From Sphingobium sp. (lineage in GTDB: Bacteria; Pseudomonadota; Alphaproteobacteria; Sphingomonadales; Sphingomonadaceae), in assembly GCA_003248935.1 (NCBI GenBank), contig QFQF01000010.1:1-64000 (forward strand): 64,000 bases of DNA, written 5' to 3'. The notes beneath the pieces are model-generated. The model was not told the origin of the DNA. It saw nothing but the letters and a program-made list of their open reading frames with translations, and did not search any database. Numbering within the stretch: position 1 is the first letter of the stretch; each line of letters starts with the position of its first letter. The translations under genes and the position numbers were made by a program. This document shows positions 7,487-16,862 of the stretch, in pieces.

Positions 7487-8842
7487 TCATGCAGTCCGCA
7501 GGCCCAGCCAGCGCGCGGGACCATCGAAGCGGCGGAGCAGCAGGCGCTCGGCAAGGACGACAAGGCCGAGGCTGAGGCCGAACAGCGGCACCACGAAGCC
7601 GAGGGCGACGACCAGCCCGACCAGCGCCCAACTGTGCCGGATCACCCCCTGCGGCACCGGCGCCCCGAGTGCGCCGTCCGGCCGCCTGCGCCACCACAAT
7701 ACGACGCTGGACAGGGCAAGCAGTGCCAGTCCCGTGACCGTCAGCAGCCCGAGCAACTGGTTGGCAAGGCCGAACAGCACGCCCTCATGCGCGGCCACAC
7801 CGACACCGACGATGCGATCGATCAATGGCCGCTCGCCAAAATCCTTGCGAGAGAGGATGGCGCCCGTGCGACCGTCCATCACGATATCGGTGCGGAGCGG
7901 ACGGTTGGCGGCGGTCGACTTGACCGGCCAGCCGCCGCCAGGCGCGGTCGGCGGGCTGATCTCCACCGGTCCGGCGAGATTGAGCGCCTGCGCGGCGGGG
8001 ACGAGCCGGTCCAGCGGACCGAGCGGGCCGCTGACGTGCACCATCGTCATCCCGCCATGCTCGGCATGGGCGCCTGCCATCGCGCGCGTCGCCCGATCGA
8101 ACTTTGCCCTGTCCCGCGCGTCGGCAGCGCTGCCCGCCGACCAGTCCTGCCGGGGCGCCTCGACCGCGCCGACCGAACGCACCGCCTTCAGGTAGCTGCC
8201 CCAGTTGTTCGCCCAGGGCAGGCCGCTCAGGATCAGGAACAGGGCGAGCAACGAGACCCAGACCCCGGTGACGGCGTGCATGTCCCGCCAGAACGCCGCC
8301 CTGCCCCGCCGCAGCCGGGGATAGAGCGTGCCCGCAAAGCCCGCGCCACCGCGCGGCCACCACAGGAACAGGCCGGTCAGCAGCATGATGATCGTCCAGC
8401 TCGCCGCCAGCTCGACGAGCATCGAGCCGAATGCGCCGCTCAGCAGTTCCCCGTGCAGGCGGAAGACAATCCGCATAGGACGCGCCTCCTCCCCCACGCG
8501 ACGCAGGATCGCCAGCGTCTGCGGATGGACGTAGACCCGCGTTTCCCGCACGCCCACACCGACGACGACCTGCGTCGCCTGGTCCACGCGATCGGGCAGG
8601 ATGAAGCGATGCAGCGCCGATCCGGGTACGGCGGCCACGGCGGCGCGCGCCTGATCCGACGGGCTGGCGAGCGGCCCGGAGTAAGCAAGGTTCGCATAGG
8701 GCCGGTCGAGCCACGCCTCGATCTGCGGGCGGAACAGATAGATGCCACCCGTCACCGACAGCCACAGAACGAAGGGCACGCAGAACAAACCGGCATAGAA
8801 ATGCCAGCGCCAGATCGTGCGATAGAGCCGTTCCTCACTCAC
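7487..8842 (-). CDS. PepSY-associated transmembrane protein
   Basis: 451-aa inner-membrane protein with an N-terminal helix (WRWHFYAGLFCVPFVLWL), a PepSY-like periplasmic part, several further helices and HLHGELL-like histidines (RLHGELL). Members of this family sit beside TonB-dependent siderophore/metal receptors and are thought to be ferric reductases or transport partners. The start is taken as GTG at 8842, which forms a GTGA overlap with the receptor stop. A longer in-frame ATG at 8899 would overlap the receptor by 61 bp. Coupled translation with the receptor supports a shared uptake role. Confidence 0.88.
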   Translation of the reverse strand: MSEERLYRTIWRWHFYAGLFCVPFVLWLSVTGGIYLFRPQIEAWLDRPYANLAYSGPLASPSDQARAAVAAVPGSALHRFILPDRVDQATQVVVGVGVRETRVYVHPQTLAILRRVGEEARPMRIVFRLHGELLSGAFGSMLVELAASWTIIMLLTGLFLWWPRGGAGFAGTLYPRLRRGRAAFWRDMHAVTGVWVSLLALFLILSGLPWANNWGSYLKAVRSVGAVEAPRQDWSAGSAADARDRAKFDRATRAMAGAHAEHGGMTMVHVSGPLGPLDRLVPAAQALNLAGPVEISPPTAPGGGWPVKSTAANRPLRTDIVMDGRTGAILSRKDFGERPLIDRIVGVGVAAHEGVLFGLANQLLGLLTVTGLALLALSSVVLWWRRRPDGALGAPVPQGVIRHSWALVGLVVALGFVVPLFGLSLGLVVLAERLLLRRFDGPARWLGLRTA

Positions 8843-11241
8843 AGCGACCACCCCGCCTCGATGAGGACGCTGCGCTGCGGATAGGGGTGGAACACCCACG
8901 CCTTGTCATTGGTCAGGTTGGTGACGGCGACCGCGAGGCGAAGCCCGCCCGCGAAGCGCTTTTCCAGCTTCGCGTCGAGCGCGAACAGTTCCGACGTGTA
9001 GCCGTAGGTATCGCCGCGCTGATAGCCGTCGATGTCGCTGTTCGGGCGGCTGGCATAGCGCACGCCGATCGACGAGAGCAGCCCCGGCGCGATCGTGTAG
9101 CGCAGCGATCCGTTGAGGCGCCATCGCGGGATGCGGGGGAAGGACACACCCTGCGATGCCGGATCGGCGGCGTTGCGCACGGTGATCGCATCGATCCATG
9201 CCGCGTTCGCCTCCATCGCCAGCCCCTCGATCGGCCAGTCGCGACTCTCTACGATCAGTTCCGCGCCGTGTTGGCGGGTACGGTCGATATTCTTGAAGCT
9301 GCTGGTCGACACATTGTTCTGGTTGAAACCGATATAGCTGAAGATCGCATTCTCGACCCGCTGGTAGAACAGGCTGCCCGTCACGGTGACGCGGCCCATG
9401 GCATGGCGCAGCAGCAGGTTTGCGTCGCGGCTCCGCTCTGGCTTCAGATTGGGATCGAAGCTGTTGATATTGAAGCTGCCATCGCCATTCAGCGACCCCT
9501 GAAACAATTCGCCCACGGTCGGGAAGCGGGTGGCGGTCGCCAGGCTCAGTTCGGTGGTCCAGCCGGGTGCCAGCATGACGCGCGTGGCAAGCTTCGGGCT
9601 CCATGCGGTGTCGGTCCGGTCGGCATAGAGTTGCGTCACCGGTGCGCCGGTCTGCGCGCTGCTGGTCGCGCGGGCCGTGAGGCCGCCACCAAAGGCCCGC
9701 CAGCTTTCAAAGCGCAGCCCGGCCGTGACGCCGATCGATGGCGTCACAGCGATCTCGTCCTCCAAAAACGCACCGATGAGGCGGGTCCGTCCGAAGGTGC
9801 GGTTGCGGAAGGTCCGGCCGGTGGCGTTGCGCCAGGCCGTCGTGCCGTAGACGGTCCGGTCGGTGTCATAGCGGTTGCCCGACACCCCCCAGGCAAGCGC
9901 ATGGGCGCCGATCGTCCGCGTGGCGAGGAGGTCGCCGGTGTACCATCCGGTCGGCCCCTGCCGGGTCAATTGCCCCGTCCCGTTGTCGCGCCCGGCGGCA
10001 TAGCCGTTCGACTGGAGCGCGTCCTGCCGGGCGAAGCGCAGCGTGGACACGGCGAGTCGGGTATCGAAGCCGAGCAGCGGCGCCTCCACCTTCAGACCCG
10101 CCAGCCATTCGTTCTTGCGCGCGATCCCCCAGTTGAAGGTGGAGGCGGGATTGAGGGCATAGCTGTGACCATCAATACTGACGAGACCGCCCGCTGTGGC
10201 CGATCCATAGAACGGATTGCCTTCGGCATCGCGCAGATAGGTGCGCGGCGCCAGCGTACGCTCGACGTTCCACCAATAGGCGAACAGCGCCTCGACATGC
10301 AGGTCGCTGCTCTCGAAGCGGAGTTGCCCCCGCACCTGGTCCTGCCGGGTATCGACCGCCGAATAGTCGCCGACGACCGGCAGGCGGATGCAGGCGGCCG
10401 GATCGGTGCGCGCGGCGGGATCGGCCGGGCACTGCGCCGTGGCGACGGGCGCGAAGCCGGTATCGCCGATAGCGCCGGTGACCGGCGTACCGGCGGACGG
10501 GTTCGCATAGGTCGCGGCCCCGGCATAGGCGAGCTGATAGAATTGCTGGGGCTGCGCGCGGTTGCGCAGCCGCCGGGCCGAGACGCGGAGCGAGAACGGC
10601 CCGTCCTTCTGCTTCAGGGCAAAGCCGCCGTCGACCGCTCCGCCCCAATAGTCGTCATGGGTGCCGTACTGGTCGTAGGACTGAACGAAGGTCTGCGCCG
10701 ATCCGAACAGCTCCGTCCGTTCCGGCGCCCGGGTCGTGATGTTCACGATGCCGCCCATCGCATTGCCCGAATAGCGCGCCGAATAGGGGCCATAGACGAT
10801 GTCGAACTGTCCCACCTCGCGTGGCGAAACCATGCCCCAGGCCGGCGGGAAGGCAAAGGAATTGCCGAGGAAATTCGAAACGACGAAGCCGTCGACCATC
10901 ACCAGCGCCCGGGCCGACTGCGCCGAATGGGTGCCGCGAAAGCCGGGCACACCATTGTTGTCGCCCACGAAGCGGCTGCGCACGAAGAAGTTAGGCGCAT
11001 ATTTCATCAGATCCTCGACGTTGATCGCGGCGACACCGGCGAACTGCTCGTCGCCCAGGCTGACCGAGAGCCCGCGCGGCGCGATGGTCATCGGCACCGT
11101 TTGCTGGCCGACGACGATGATGGGATCGGCACCCGCCTCATCGGCAGGACCGGCCTGCTGAGCCTGCACGGACGGCGACAGGACGAGGGATGTCAGGACG
11201 GAAAGGGAGGCGCCGGACAGGGCGCGTGTAAAACGGGACAT
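8839..11241 (-). CDS. TonB-dependent outer-membrane receptor
   Basis: 800 aa: signal peptide (1-27, ending VQAQ), a plug domain with GVPGFRGTHSAQSA and YGPYSARYSGNAMGG, and a C-terminal barrel ending in an amphipathic strand (SVLIEAGWSL). It imports a large ligand across the outer membrane using TonB energy. The ligand is not readable from sequence. A PepSY protein downstream and a DUF2946 protein upstream point to iron-siderophore or copper. The ATG at 11241 gives a proper signal peptide. The open frame upstream of it is a shadow of other sequence. Confidence 0.92.
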   Translation of the reverse strand: MSRFTRALSGASLSVLTSLVLSPSVQAQQAGPADEAGADPIIVVGQQTVPMTIAPRGLSVSLGDEQFAGVAAINVEDLMKYAPNFFVRSRFVGDNNGVPGFRGTHSAQSARALVMVDGFVVSNFLGNSFAFPPAWGMVSPREVGQFDIVYGPYSARYSGNAMGGIVNITTRAPERTELFGSAQTFVQSYDQYGTHDDYWGGAVDGGFALKQKDGPFSLRVSARRLRNRAQPQQFYQLAYAGAATYANPSAGTPVTGAIGDTGFAPVATAQCPADPAARTDPAACIRLPVVGDYSAVDTRQDQVRGQLRFESSDLHVEALFAYWWNVERTLAPRTYLRDAEGNPFYGSATAGGLVSIDGHSYALNPASTFNWGIARKNEWLAGLKVEAPLLGFDTRLAVSTLRFARQDALQSNGYAAGRDNGTGQLTRQGPTGWYTGDLLATRTIGAHALAWGVSGNRYDTDRTVYGTTAWRNATGRTFRNRTFGRTRLIGAFLEDEIAVTPSIGVTAGLRFESWRAFGGGLTARATSSAQTGAPVTQLYADRTDTAWSPKLATRVMLAPGWTTELSLATATRFPTVGELFQGSLNGDGSFNINSFDPNLKPERSRDANLLLRHAMGRVTVTGSLFYQRVENAIFSYIGFNQNNVSTSSFKNIDRTRQHGAELIVESRDWPIEGLAMEANAAWIDAITVRNAADPASQGVSFPRIPRWRLNGSLRYTIAPGLLSSIGVRYASRPNSDIDGYQRGDTYGYTSELFALDAKLEKRFAGGLRLAVAVTNLTNDKAWVFHPYPQRSVLIEAGWSL

Positions 11242-11357
11242 GATGATACCTTCGGACAACCGCGCCTGCGCGGCCGGAAAAGGCGCAGGCATATGCGCTC
11301 CGTGCCGGACGGAGCGGCGAAGGCGGACGGTTCCGAATGTAGGGGAGCGGCCGCCGG

Positions 11358-11747
11358 TCAGGCGGCGGCGGGCGGTCCGAGCGAGGGCGGCGGCGGCGCG
11401 GCGAGCCGGGCGATCCATCCTGTCCGCAACGCGAAGGCGATCGGCCCGGTCGCCACTATCCATGCCGGTAACGCCGCGCTCAACGCAGCCTGAGTGAGCA
11501 GCGGCACGCTGCCGCCGCCCGCAAAGGCGCAATGTTCGCCCGGCTGGCTCTTGGGCTGCTGCGGCGCGCCCGGCGCCTTGTCGCGATCGACGATGACGCT
11601 GACGGCGCCCTGCCCGGTACACAGGGTGATGACGACACCCCGCGCCGTCTGCATCGGCATGAAGCCGGAGGGCACGAGGACGCGCATGGCGAGGACGAGC
11701 ACGACCAATGCCGCGCACAGCGCCCTCATCCGTCCTCTCTGCCGCAT
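11358..11747 (-). CDS. DUF2946-like small membrane/exported protein
   Basis: About 129 aa with an N-terminal hydrophobic helix (LCAALVVLVLAMRVLVPSGF), a short Cys-containing segment (ITLCTGQG), a second cysteine in EHCAFAG, and a second hydrophobic stretch near the C-terminus. This matches the DUF2946 pattern. Its genes often lie beside TonB receptors and copper genes. Function is unknown, though metal handling is plausible. The start is uncertain: ATG at 11747 or 11729. It is 116 bp upstream of the receptor on the same strand. Confidence 0.65.
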   Translation of the reverse strand: MRQRGRMRALCAALVVLVLAMRVLVPSGFMPMQTARGVVITLCTGQGAVSVIVDRDKAPGAPQQPKSQPGEHCAFAGGGSVPLLTQAALSAALPAWIVATGPIAFALRTGWIARLAAPPPPSLGPPAAA

Positions 11748-11828
11748 TGCCCCCAGCATGGTCCGGGGCTTAGCGCGCCGTGGACAGGCTGTCACCTGAG
11801 CATTTCGACCCAGACGCGTCGGGGCTGG

Positions 11829-12860
11829 TCAGGCGTCGAGCGCTTCGGTCATCTTGAAGATGCCCTGCGCGTTGCCGCTGTCGAAACGCAGGTCGAGCCT
11901 GCCGGTCGCGGGATCGGGATCGCGGCTGATAAACTCGTAGAAGGAGCCCGGAACCGACATGGTGACATCCCGCCCCTCCGCATCTCGGAACGGCCGTTCG
12001 ACCCAGTCGGCGCGGCAGGCAGTCTGCCGCACCCGGCCGCTGCCGGACACCTCGACCCGGTCCTTCATCGACCGGCCTGCGGCGCGCTGGGCATCGGCCA
12101 CAGCCTCGACATCATCGACCCGGTCTGTGCCGTGGTTGAAGGCGTTGCCCTCCGTCGCGATCCACGCCGCCTCGGCGCTTGCCGCCTTCAATATCCCGTA
12201 GTCCTCAAGCCCGGGCACGGGATGATGCCGGTCGAACGCGCGCACGATGACGGGCAGCGCCGCGCGGGCAAGGTCGAGCGACACCCGGCCATCGCGCGCG
12301 AACCCATCGAGCGCCCGCCGCGCGATATCGTCCAGTACATCGACCGTGCCCGCGAAAACCCGCGCAGCAGCAGCGGCGAACGCGTCGTCGAACCGGTCGA
12401 CATGCAGTTCGCTGACAAAATATTGCGCGATCCCTTCCGGATCGTCGCGATGGCAGAACGCGTAGCCGGTCATGCGCAACCGGTCGAGCGGATAGGTATC
12501 GACGATCGCATACCCCAGCGGATCGAGGATACGCGTGAACGCGCCGATTCCCGCCGGGATCGCCCCGGTCGGGGCACCATCGGGCAGCGCGATCGTACGC
12601 AGCGCGCCGTGATCGAGAAGGATCGGCCTGCCCGCCGCGCGGCAGTCCGCGACATAGGCGGCACCGGTCGGCACGCGGTTCAGAAGGTCGTGGTGCAGCG
12701 CGACCGAAAGGGCGATCGCGAACGCCGCCCGGCTGATCCCGTCACCAGCATCCGCGCCCGCATGAATCTCAGGCAGATCGAGGTCGGTGATCGCGCCGCG
12801 GGCCCCGGCACCCAGCACCGGTTCGAGCAACGAGAGCAGCGTATCTGAAGGGTGTGTCAT
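11829..12860 (-). CDS. DUF1338 / HglS-family 2-oxoadipate dioxygenase-decarboxylase-like protein
   Basis: 343 aa. Family members such as HglS/YdcJ are Fe(II) enzymes that convert 2-oxoadipate to D-2-hydroxyglutarate in lysine breakdown. The expected metal triad is visible: H84 in DHGALRT, H243 in NAFNHGTDRV and E309 in YEFISR. The spacing is close to that of characterised HglS. The protein is shorter than the roughly 450-aa forms, so the substrate may differ. No other lysine-catabolism gene is nearby. Confidence 0.8.
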   Translation of the reverse strand: MTHPSDTLLSLLEPVLGAGARGAITDLDLPEIHAGADAGDGISRAAFAIALSVALHHDLLNRVPTGAAYVADCRAAGRPILLDHGALRTIALPDGAPTGAIPAGIGAFTRILDPLGYAIVDTYPLDRLRMTGYAFCHRDDPEGIAQYFVSELHVDRFDDAFAAAAARVFAGTVDVLDDIARRALDGFARDGRVSLDLARAALPVIVRAFDRHHPVPGLEDYGILKAASAEAAWIATEGNAFNHGTDRVDDVEAVADAQRAAGRSMKDRVEVSGSGRVRQTACRADWVERPFRDAEGRDVTMSVPGSFYEFISRDPDPATGRLDLRFDSGNAQGIFKMTEALDA

Positions 12861-12925
12861 TGCACCAATATACGCGCGTGACGCCTGTCGGACCAGAGCC
12901 TGACCGGTGCGGGGCGACGCGCCGT

Positions 12926-13066
12926 TTACCGGCCCTGGCTCGACATCTGGTTGTTGAGTGGCGCGGCGCCGTCCTCGGCCCCTGTCAGGCGGCTCCTGTT
13001 GTTGCAGGCGGACACCGCCGTCATGGCTGCGAACAGAAGTGTGATCCGTACCATTTTCACCATCAT
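12926..13066 (-). CDS. small putative lipoprotein
   Basis: 46 aa: hydrophobic signal segment then lipobox AVSAC, leaving a mature peptide of about 27 residues rich in Asn, Gly and Ser. A GGAAAGG ribosome-binding site lies 7 bases before the ATG at 13066. The size and lipobox resemble small envelope lipoproteins, for example entericidin-like ones, but I see no specific family match. Confidence 0.5.
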   Translation of the reverse strand: MMVKMVRITLLFAAMTAVSACNNRSRLTGAEDGAAPLNNQMSSQGR

Positions 13067-13186
13067 CCAGAAACCTTTCCCCACTACAAACGCGACATAA
13101 GCGTGGAGGATGCGGTGTCGACGGCGGTTAGCGCCAAAATGGTGCAATGCAGCGATAGCGGCGGAAGGCGTGGCAAAAACGCCGCA

Positions 13187-14794
13187 CTATTTGCCCCGAA
13201 GCCGTCCGAATATGCTGCCGTCATGCAGCACGGCACGGGCGGCGTTGTGGCCGGGCGCGCCGGTTACGCCGCCCCCCGGATGGGTGCCCGCGCCGCACAT
13301 ATAGAGACCCGCCACAGGGCCCCTGTAGCTGCCGTGGCCCAGCACGGGCCGCGCCGCCCACAACTGGTCGATGCTCATATTGCCGTGCATGATGTCGCCG
13401 CCCACCAGTCCGAAAGTGCGCTCCAGCCCCTTCGGACTGAGGCGGCTCTGCGCGATGATCGACGCGCGAAAACCCGGAGCGTAGCGCTCCACCGTATCGA
13501 TGATCGCTTCGGCGGCCGCGCCCTCCTCCTCGTCCCAGTCACGTCCGTCGGGCAGGACCGGCGCGAACTGCTGGCAGAACAGGCTCGCAACATGCGCGCC
13601 CGCCGGCGCGAGGCTGTCGTCGATGGTCGAGGGGATCAGCATTTCCACGATCGGCCGGCGTGACCAGCCATGTTCCCGCGCGTCCGTGAAGGCGCGATCC
13701 ATATAGTCAAGCGTCGGCGCGAGGATGATGCCGGACCGGTGATGCTCGCCCGGTTCGGGATGGCAGGCAAAGCGCGGCAGCTGCGACAGCGCGACGTTCA
13801 TCCGGAACGTGCCCGATCCGGTGCGAAAGGCCCGGATACGCTTCAGGAAGTCGGGCGGCAGGTCCGACGGCGCCATCATCCGTTCGTACAGCAGCCTGGG
13901 TCCGACATTGGCGATCACGCGCGTCGCGGCGATCTCCCGGCCCGAGGCAAGCCGGACCCCGCCGACCCCGTCACCGTCGACCAATACGCGCTCGACCGGG
14001 CTTTCCAGGCTGATCTCGACACCCATGGCCGTCACGGCGTCGGCCATGATCCGGGTGATCGTGCCCATGCCGCCGATCACGTGGCCCCATGCCCCCTTTT
14101 TCCCGTTCACCTCGCCGAAGACGTGATGGAGGAGGACATAGGCGCTGCCCGGCGCATCGGGCGACGCATAGTTGCCGACCACCGCGTCGAAGCCAAACGC
14201 CGCCTTGATCGCCTCGCTTTCGAACCAGCCGTCGAGCACGGCACGGGCGGACTTCGTGAACAGGTCGAGCACGTCGCGTTGCTGCTCGATCGTCAGGCGG
14301 GAAAGCGCCCGTCCCTGCAACAGCCCGTCGAGCAGCGTACGGACGCCCTCCCCCGCATTGGGCGGGGCCTTCAGCGCGAGATGCCGCAGGATCCCCGCCA
14401 CCGTCTCCAGCGAGTCGTAATAGGAAGGCAACGTCCGCGAATCCTTGACCGAGAACCGGCGGAACTCGGCCTGCGTGCGTTGCAGGCCCCCGCCCAGACG
14501 CAGAAAGTCACCATCGTCCTGCGGCAGGAAGTTGGAGAAGGGCCGCTCGATCACCCGGTAGCCGTGATCGGCAAGGCGCATGTCCCGGATCACCTTGGGC
14601 TGAAGCAGGCTGACGGTGTAGCTGGCGACGGAATTGCGGAAGCCGGGATGGAACCCCTCCGTCACGGCGGCGCCGCCGACGACCGCACGCCGTTCCAGAA
14701 TGCGGACCTTCAGGCCCGCACGGGCGAGGTAGAAGGCGCAGACGAGCCCGTTGTGACCGGCACCGATGATCAGCGCATCATAGGCCCTGGTCAT
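13187..14794 (-). CDS. FAD-dependent oxidoreductase (PYROXD2/phytoene-desaturase-like)
   Basis: 535 aa. The N-terminal dinucleotide fold has IIGAGHNGLVCAFYLA and an E/R pair after the second strand (ILERRAVVGG). The C-terminal FAD segment contains MCGAGTHPGGGVTGAPGHN, typical of the CrtI-related PYROXD2 clade. Substrate unknown. True carotenoid desaturases sit with crtB, which is absent here. An AAGGA site lies 9 bases before the ATG at 14794. A TTG at 14800 is too close to that site. Confidence 0.85.
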   Translation of the reverse strand: MTRAYDALIIGAGHNGLVCAFYLARAGLKVRILERRAVVGGAAVTEGFHPGFRNSVASYTVSLLQPKVIRDMRLADHGYRVIERPFSNFLPQDDGDFLRLGGGLQRTQAEFRRFSVKDSRTLPSYYDSLETVAGILRHLALKAPPNAGEGVRTLLDGLLQGRALSRLTIEQQRDVLDLFTKSARAVLDGWFESEAIKAAFGFDAVVGNYASPDAPGSAYVLLHHVFGEVNGKKGAWGHVIGGMGTITRIMADAVTAMGVEISLESPVERVLVDGDGVGGVRLASGREIAATRVIANVGPRLLYERMMAPSDLPPDFLKRIRAFRTGSGTFRMNVALSQLPRFACHPEPGEHHRSGIILAPTLDYMDRAFTDAREHGWSRRPIVEMLIPSTIDDSLAPAGAHVASLFCQQFAPVLPDGRDWDEEEGAAAEAIIDTVERYAPGFRASIIAQSRLSPKGLERTFGLVGGDIMHGNMSIDQLWAARPVLGHGSYRGPVAGLYMCGAGTHPGGGVTGAPGHNAARAVLHDGSIFGRLRGK

Positions 14795-14992
14795 GTGCAA
14801 TCGTCCTTTCCTGTCACAGATTATGCCTCACGAGGCGGCCGGGCAAGACGCAGACATGCGCAATCCCCCTTGAACCTGCACTATCACCCCGCCTAGAAAT
14901 CTTTCCACGACGCGGGGCGTTCCCCTACCCACATAGCGCTCCGCCATGCGAGCGCGCTGCATCCGGTTGCGTTCGAACCAAGGGGTCGCGTC

Positions 14993-16300
14993 ATGCCTGT
15001 TTATTACAGGAGTTTCGGTTTTCAGGTGCTGGCCGGTATGATTGCCGGGCTCGCGCTCGGCTTTGTCGCGCGCGCCATCGGCGCCGGGCCGGACGGCGAA
15101 CTCAACTGGCTGGCGCAAACGCTGAAGACTCTCGGCACGATCTTCGTCCAGATGCTGAAGGCGGTCGTCGCGCCGCTGGTGTTCGCGGCGATCGTCGCCA
15201 GCATCGCCAACCTGCGCGCGCTCGACAACGCCGCCCGCCTCGCCGGGCAGACATTGCTGTGGTTCGCGATCACCGCCCTGATCGCCGTGGTCGTCGGCCT
15301 GACCGTCGGCCTCGCGATCCAGCCGGGCGCGGGCCTGCGCGGTACGGCGCTGGCGGAGGGGCACGTCAGTTCGGTCGGCACCTGGATCGATTTTCTCAAG
15401 GGGCTGGTGCCGGAGAATGCGCTGGGACTGACCGGCACGACGAAGATCGGCGACGATGGCAAGGCCACGACGACGCTGGGCTTCAACGTGCTGCAACTGC
15501 TGGTCATCTCCATCGTCACCGGCCTCGCGACACTGAAGGTCGGCGACCGGGCCGAACCGTTCCTCGCGTTCGTCCGCTCCCTGCTGGCGGTGATCCGCGC
15601 CGTCCTGGGCTGGATCATCCGCCTGACCCCGATCGGGTCCGCAGGCCTGATCGGCACCGCCGTCGCAACCTATGGCTGGCCCGCGCTCGCGCAGCTCGGC
15701 AGCTTCGCAGGCGCCGTCTATCTCGGCCTCGCGATCATCCTGCTGGGCATCTACCCGCTGCTGCTGGTGCTGAACGGCATCAGCCCGGCCCGCTTCTTTT
15801 CCGTGGCCTGGCCCGCGATCCAGCTGGGCTTCGTCTCGCGGTCCTCGGTCGGCACCCTGCCCGTGACGGAGGCCGTCACGGAGCGAATGGGGGTCGAGCG
15901 CGGATATGCCGCCTTCGCCATCCCGCTCGCCTCGACGACGAAGATGGACGGCTGCGCCTCCATCTATCCGGCGATCGCGGCAATCTTCGTCGCGGGCTTC
16001 TACGGCATCGCGCTCCAGCCGGTCGACTATCTGCTGATCATTGTCGTCTCCGTCATCGGATCTGCGGCGACGGCGGGCCTGACCGGCGCGATCGTGATGC
16101 TGACGCTGACGCTCACCACGCTGGGCCTGCCGCTGGAAGGCGCCGGGCTGCTGCTGGCCATCGACCCCATACTCGACATGGGACGGACGGCGGTGAACGT
16201 CGCGGGTCAGGTGTTGGTCGCGACGATCGTGGCGAAGCGCGAGGGCCTGCTCGCCGATACGGGCGACGCACAGGCGCCGGAGGGCGCCGCGCTCACATGA
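14993..16300 (+). CDS. dicarboxylate/amino acid:cation symporter
   Basis: 435-aa inner-membrane carrier of the DAACS (GltP/DctA) family. About eight transmembrane helices plus re-entrant loops. The signature loops are present but altered: SRSSVGTLP where SSSSTLP-like sequence is usual, TKMDGCASIYP for the NMDGTA loop, and DPILDMGRTAVNV for the DRxRTxxNV helix. The substrate is probably a C4-dicarboxylate or glutamate/aspartate. Located 67 bp upstream of zur, with no clear terminator between. Confidence 0.88.
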   Translation: MPVYYRSFGFQVLAGMIAGLALGFVARAIGAGPDGELNWLAQTLKTLGTIFVQMLKAVVAPLVFAAIVASIANLRALDNAARLAGQTLLWFAITALIAVVVGLTVGLAIQPGAGLRGTALAEGHVSSVGTWIDFLKGLVPENALGLTGTTKIGDDGKATTTLGFNVLQLLVISIVTGLATLKVGDRAEPFLAFVRSLLAVIRAVLGWIIRLTPIGSAGLIGTAVATYGWPALAQLGSFAGAVYLGLAIILLGIYPLLLVLNGISPARFFSVAWPAIQLGFVSRSSVGTLPVTEAVTERMGVERGYAAFAIPLASTTKMDGCASIYPAIAAIFVAGFYGIALQPVDYLLIIVVSVIGSAATAGLTGAIVMLTLTLTTLGLPLEGAGLLLAIDPILDMGRTAVNVAGQVLVATIVAKREGLLADTGDAQAPEGAALT

Positions 16301-16366
16301 GCGATCGTGCCGGAGAGGGACCGTCTTCCTCTTGCCCCTCGTGCCGGGCAGGCATAGATAGGCAGG

Positions 16367-16825
16367 ATGGCGCAGCACCATCATCATGAGCCGTCAGGGC
16401 GCTCCCTCGCCGACGCCGCGAAGTCGACGCTGGAACGCAAGGGCGAGCAATGGACGCCGATGCGGGCGGCGATTTTCGACGCGCTCGCATCGGAGGAGAA
16501 GCCCGCCTCCGCCTATGACATCGCCGACAGCGTGTCGAAGGCGCGCGGCAAGCGAGTCGCGCCCAACAGCGTCTACCGCATCCTCGACCTGTTCGTGTCG
16601 AGCAACCTTGCGATGCGGGTGGAAAGCGCCAACGCCTATGTCGCCAATGCCCATCCGGGCTGCCTGCACGACTGCATCTTCCTGGTATGCCGCCAGTGCG
16701 GGGAAGCGACCCATGTCGACGACGACGCCCTGACCGGCGACGTGCGGCAGATGGCGGCGCATGAAGGGTTCACGCCCGAACGTCCGGTGATCGAGGTGCT
16801 GGGCACCTGCGCCAAGTGCGCATGA
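16367..16825 (+). CDS. zur: Fur-family regulator, Zur-like
   Basis: 152 aa. His-rich N-terminus (QHHHHE), winged-helix domain at about 28-90 (TPMRAAIFDAL, then APNSVYRILDLF), and two CxxC motifs (CRQC and CAKC) for structural zinc. The replacement of the typical Fur HHDH-type region by NAHPGCLHDC suits Zur rather than Fur. It would repress zinc-uptake genes when zinc is plentiful. None of those genes is seen in the window. dxs follows 37 bp later on the same strand. Confidence 0.85.
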   Translation: MAQHHHHEPSGRSLADAAKSTLERKGEQWTPMRAAIFDALASEEKPASAYDIADSVSKARGKRVAPNSVYRILDLFVSSNLAMRVESANAYVANAHPGCLHDCIFLVCRQCGEATHVDDDALTGDVRQMAAHEGFTPERPVIEVLGTCAKCA

Positions 16826-16862
16826 CGCCCAGACCCAAGCTCCGAAGGACCACGCCAGTTTC

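Noticed and set aside
8887..11493. 868-codon open frame antisense to the TonB receptor
   Set aside because: Arg/Gly/Ala-rich translation without domains. GC-rich third positions keep the opposite strand open. The receptor is the real gene.
13187..14794. Carotenoid phytoene desaturase
   Set aside because: Related fold, but the C-terminal motif fits the PYROXD2 clade and no crtB, crtY or crtE lies nearby.
14812..14818. Second TGTCACA that could mark another ECF41 promoter
   Set aside because: No CGTC after 16 bases, and the downstream gene on that strand is too distant.
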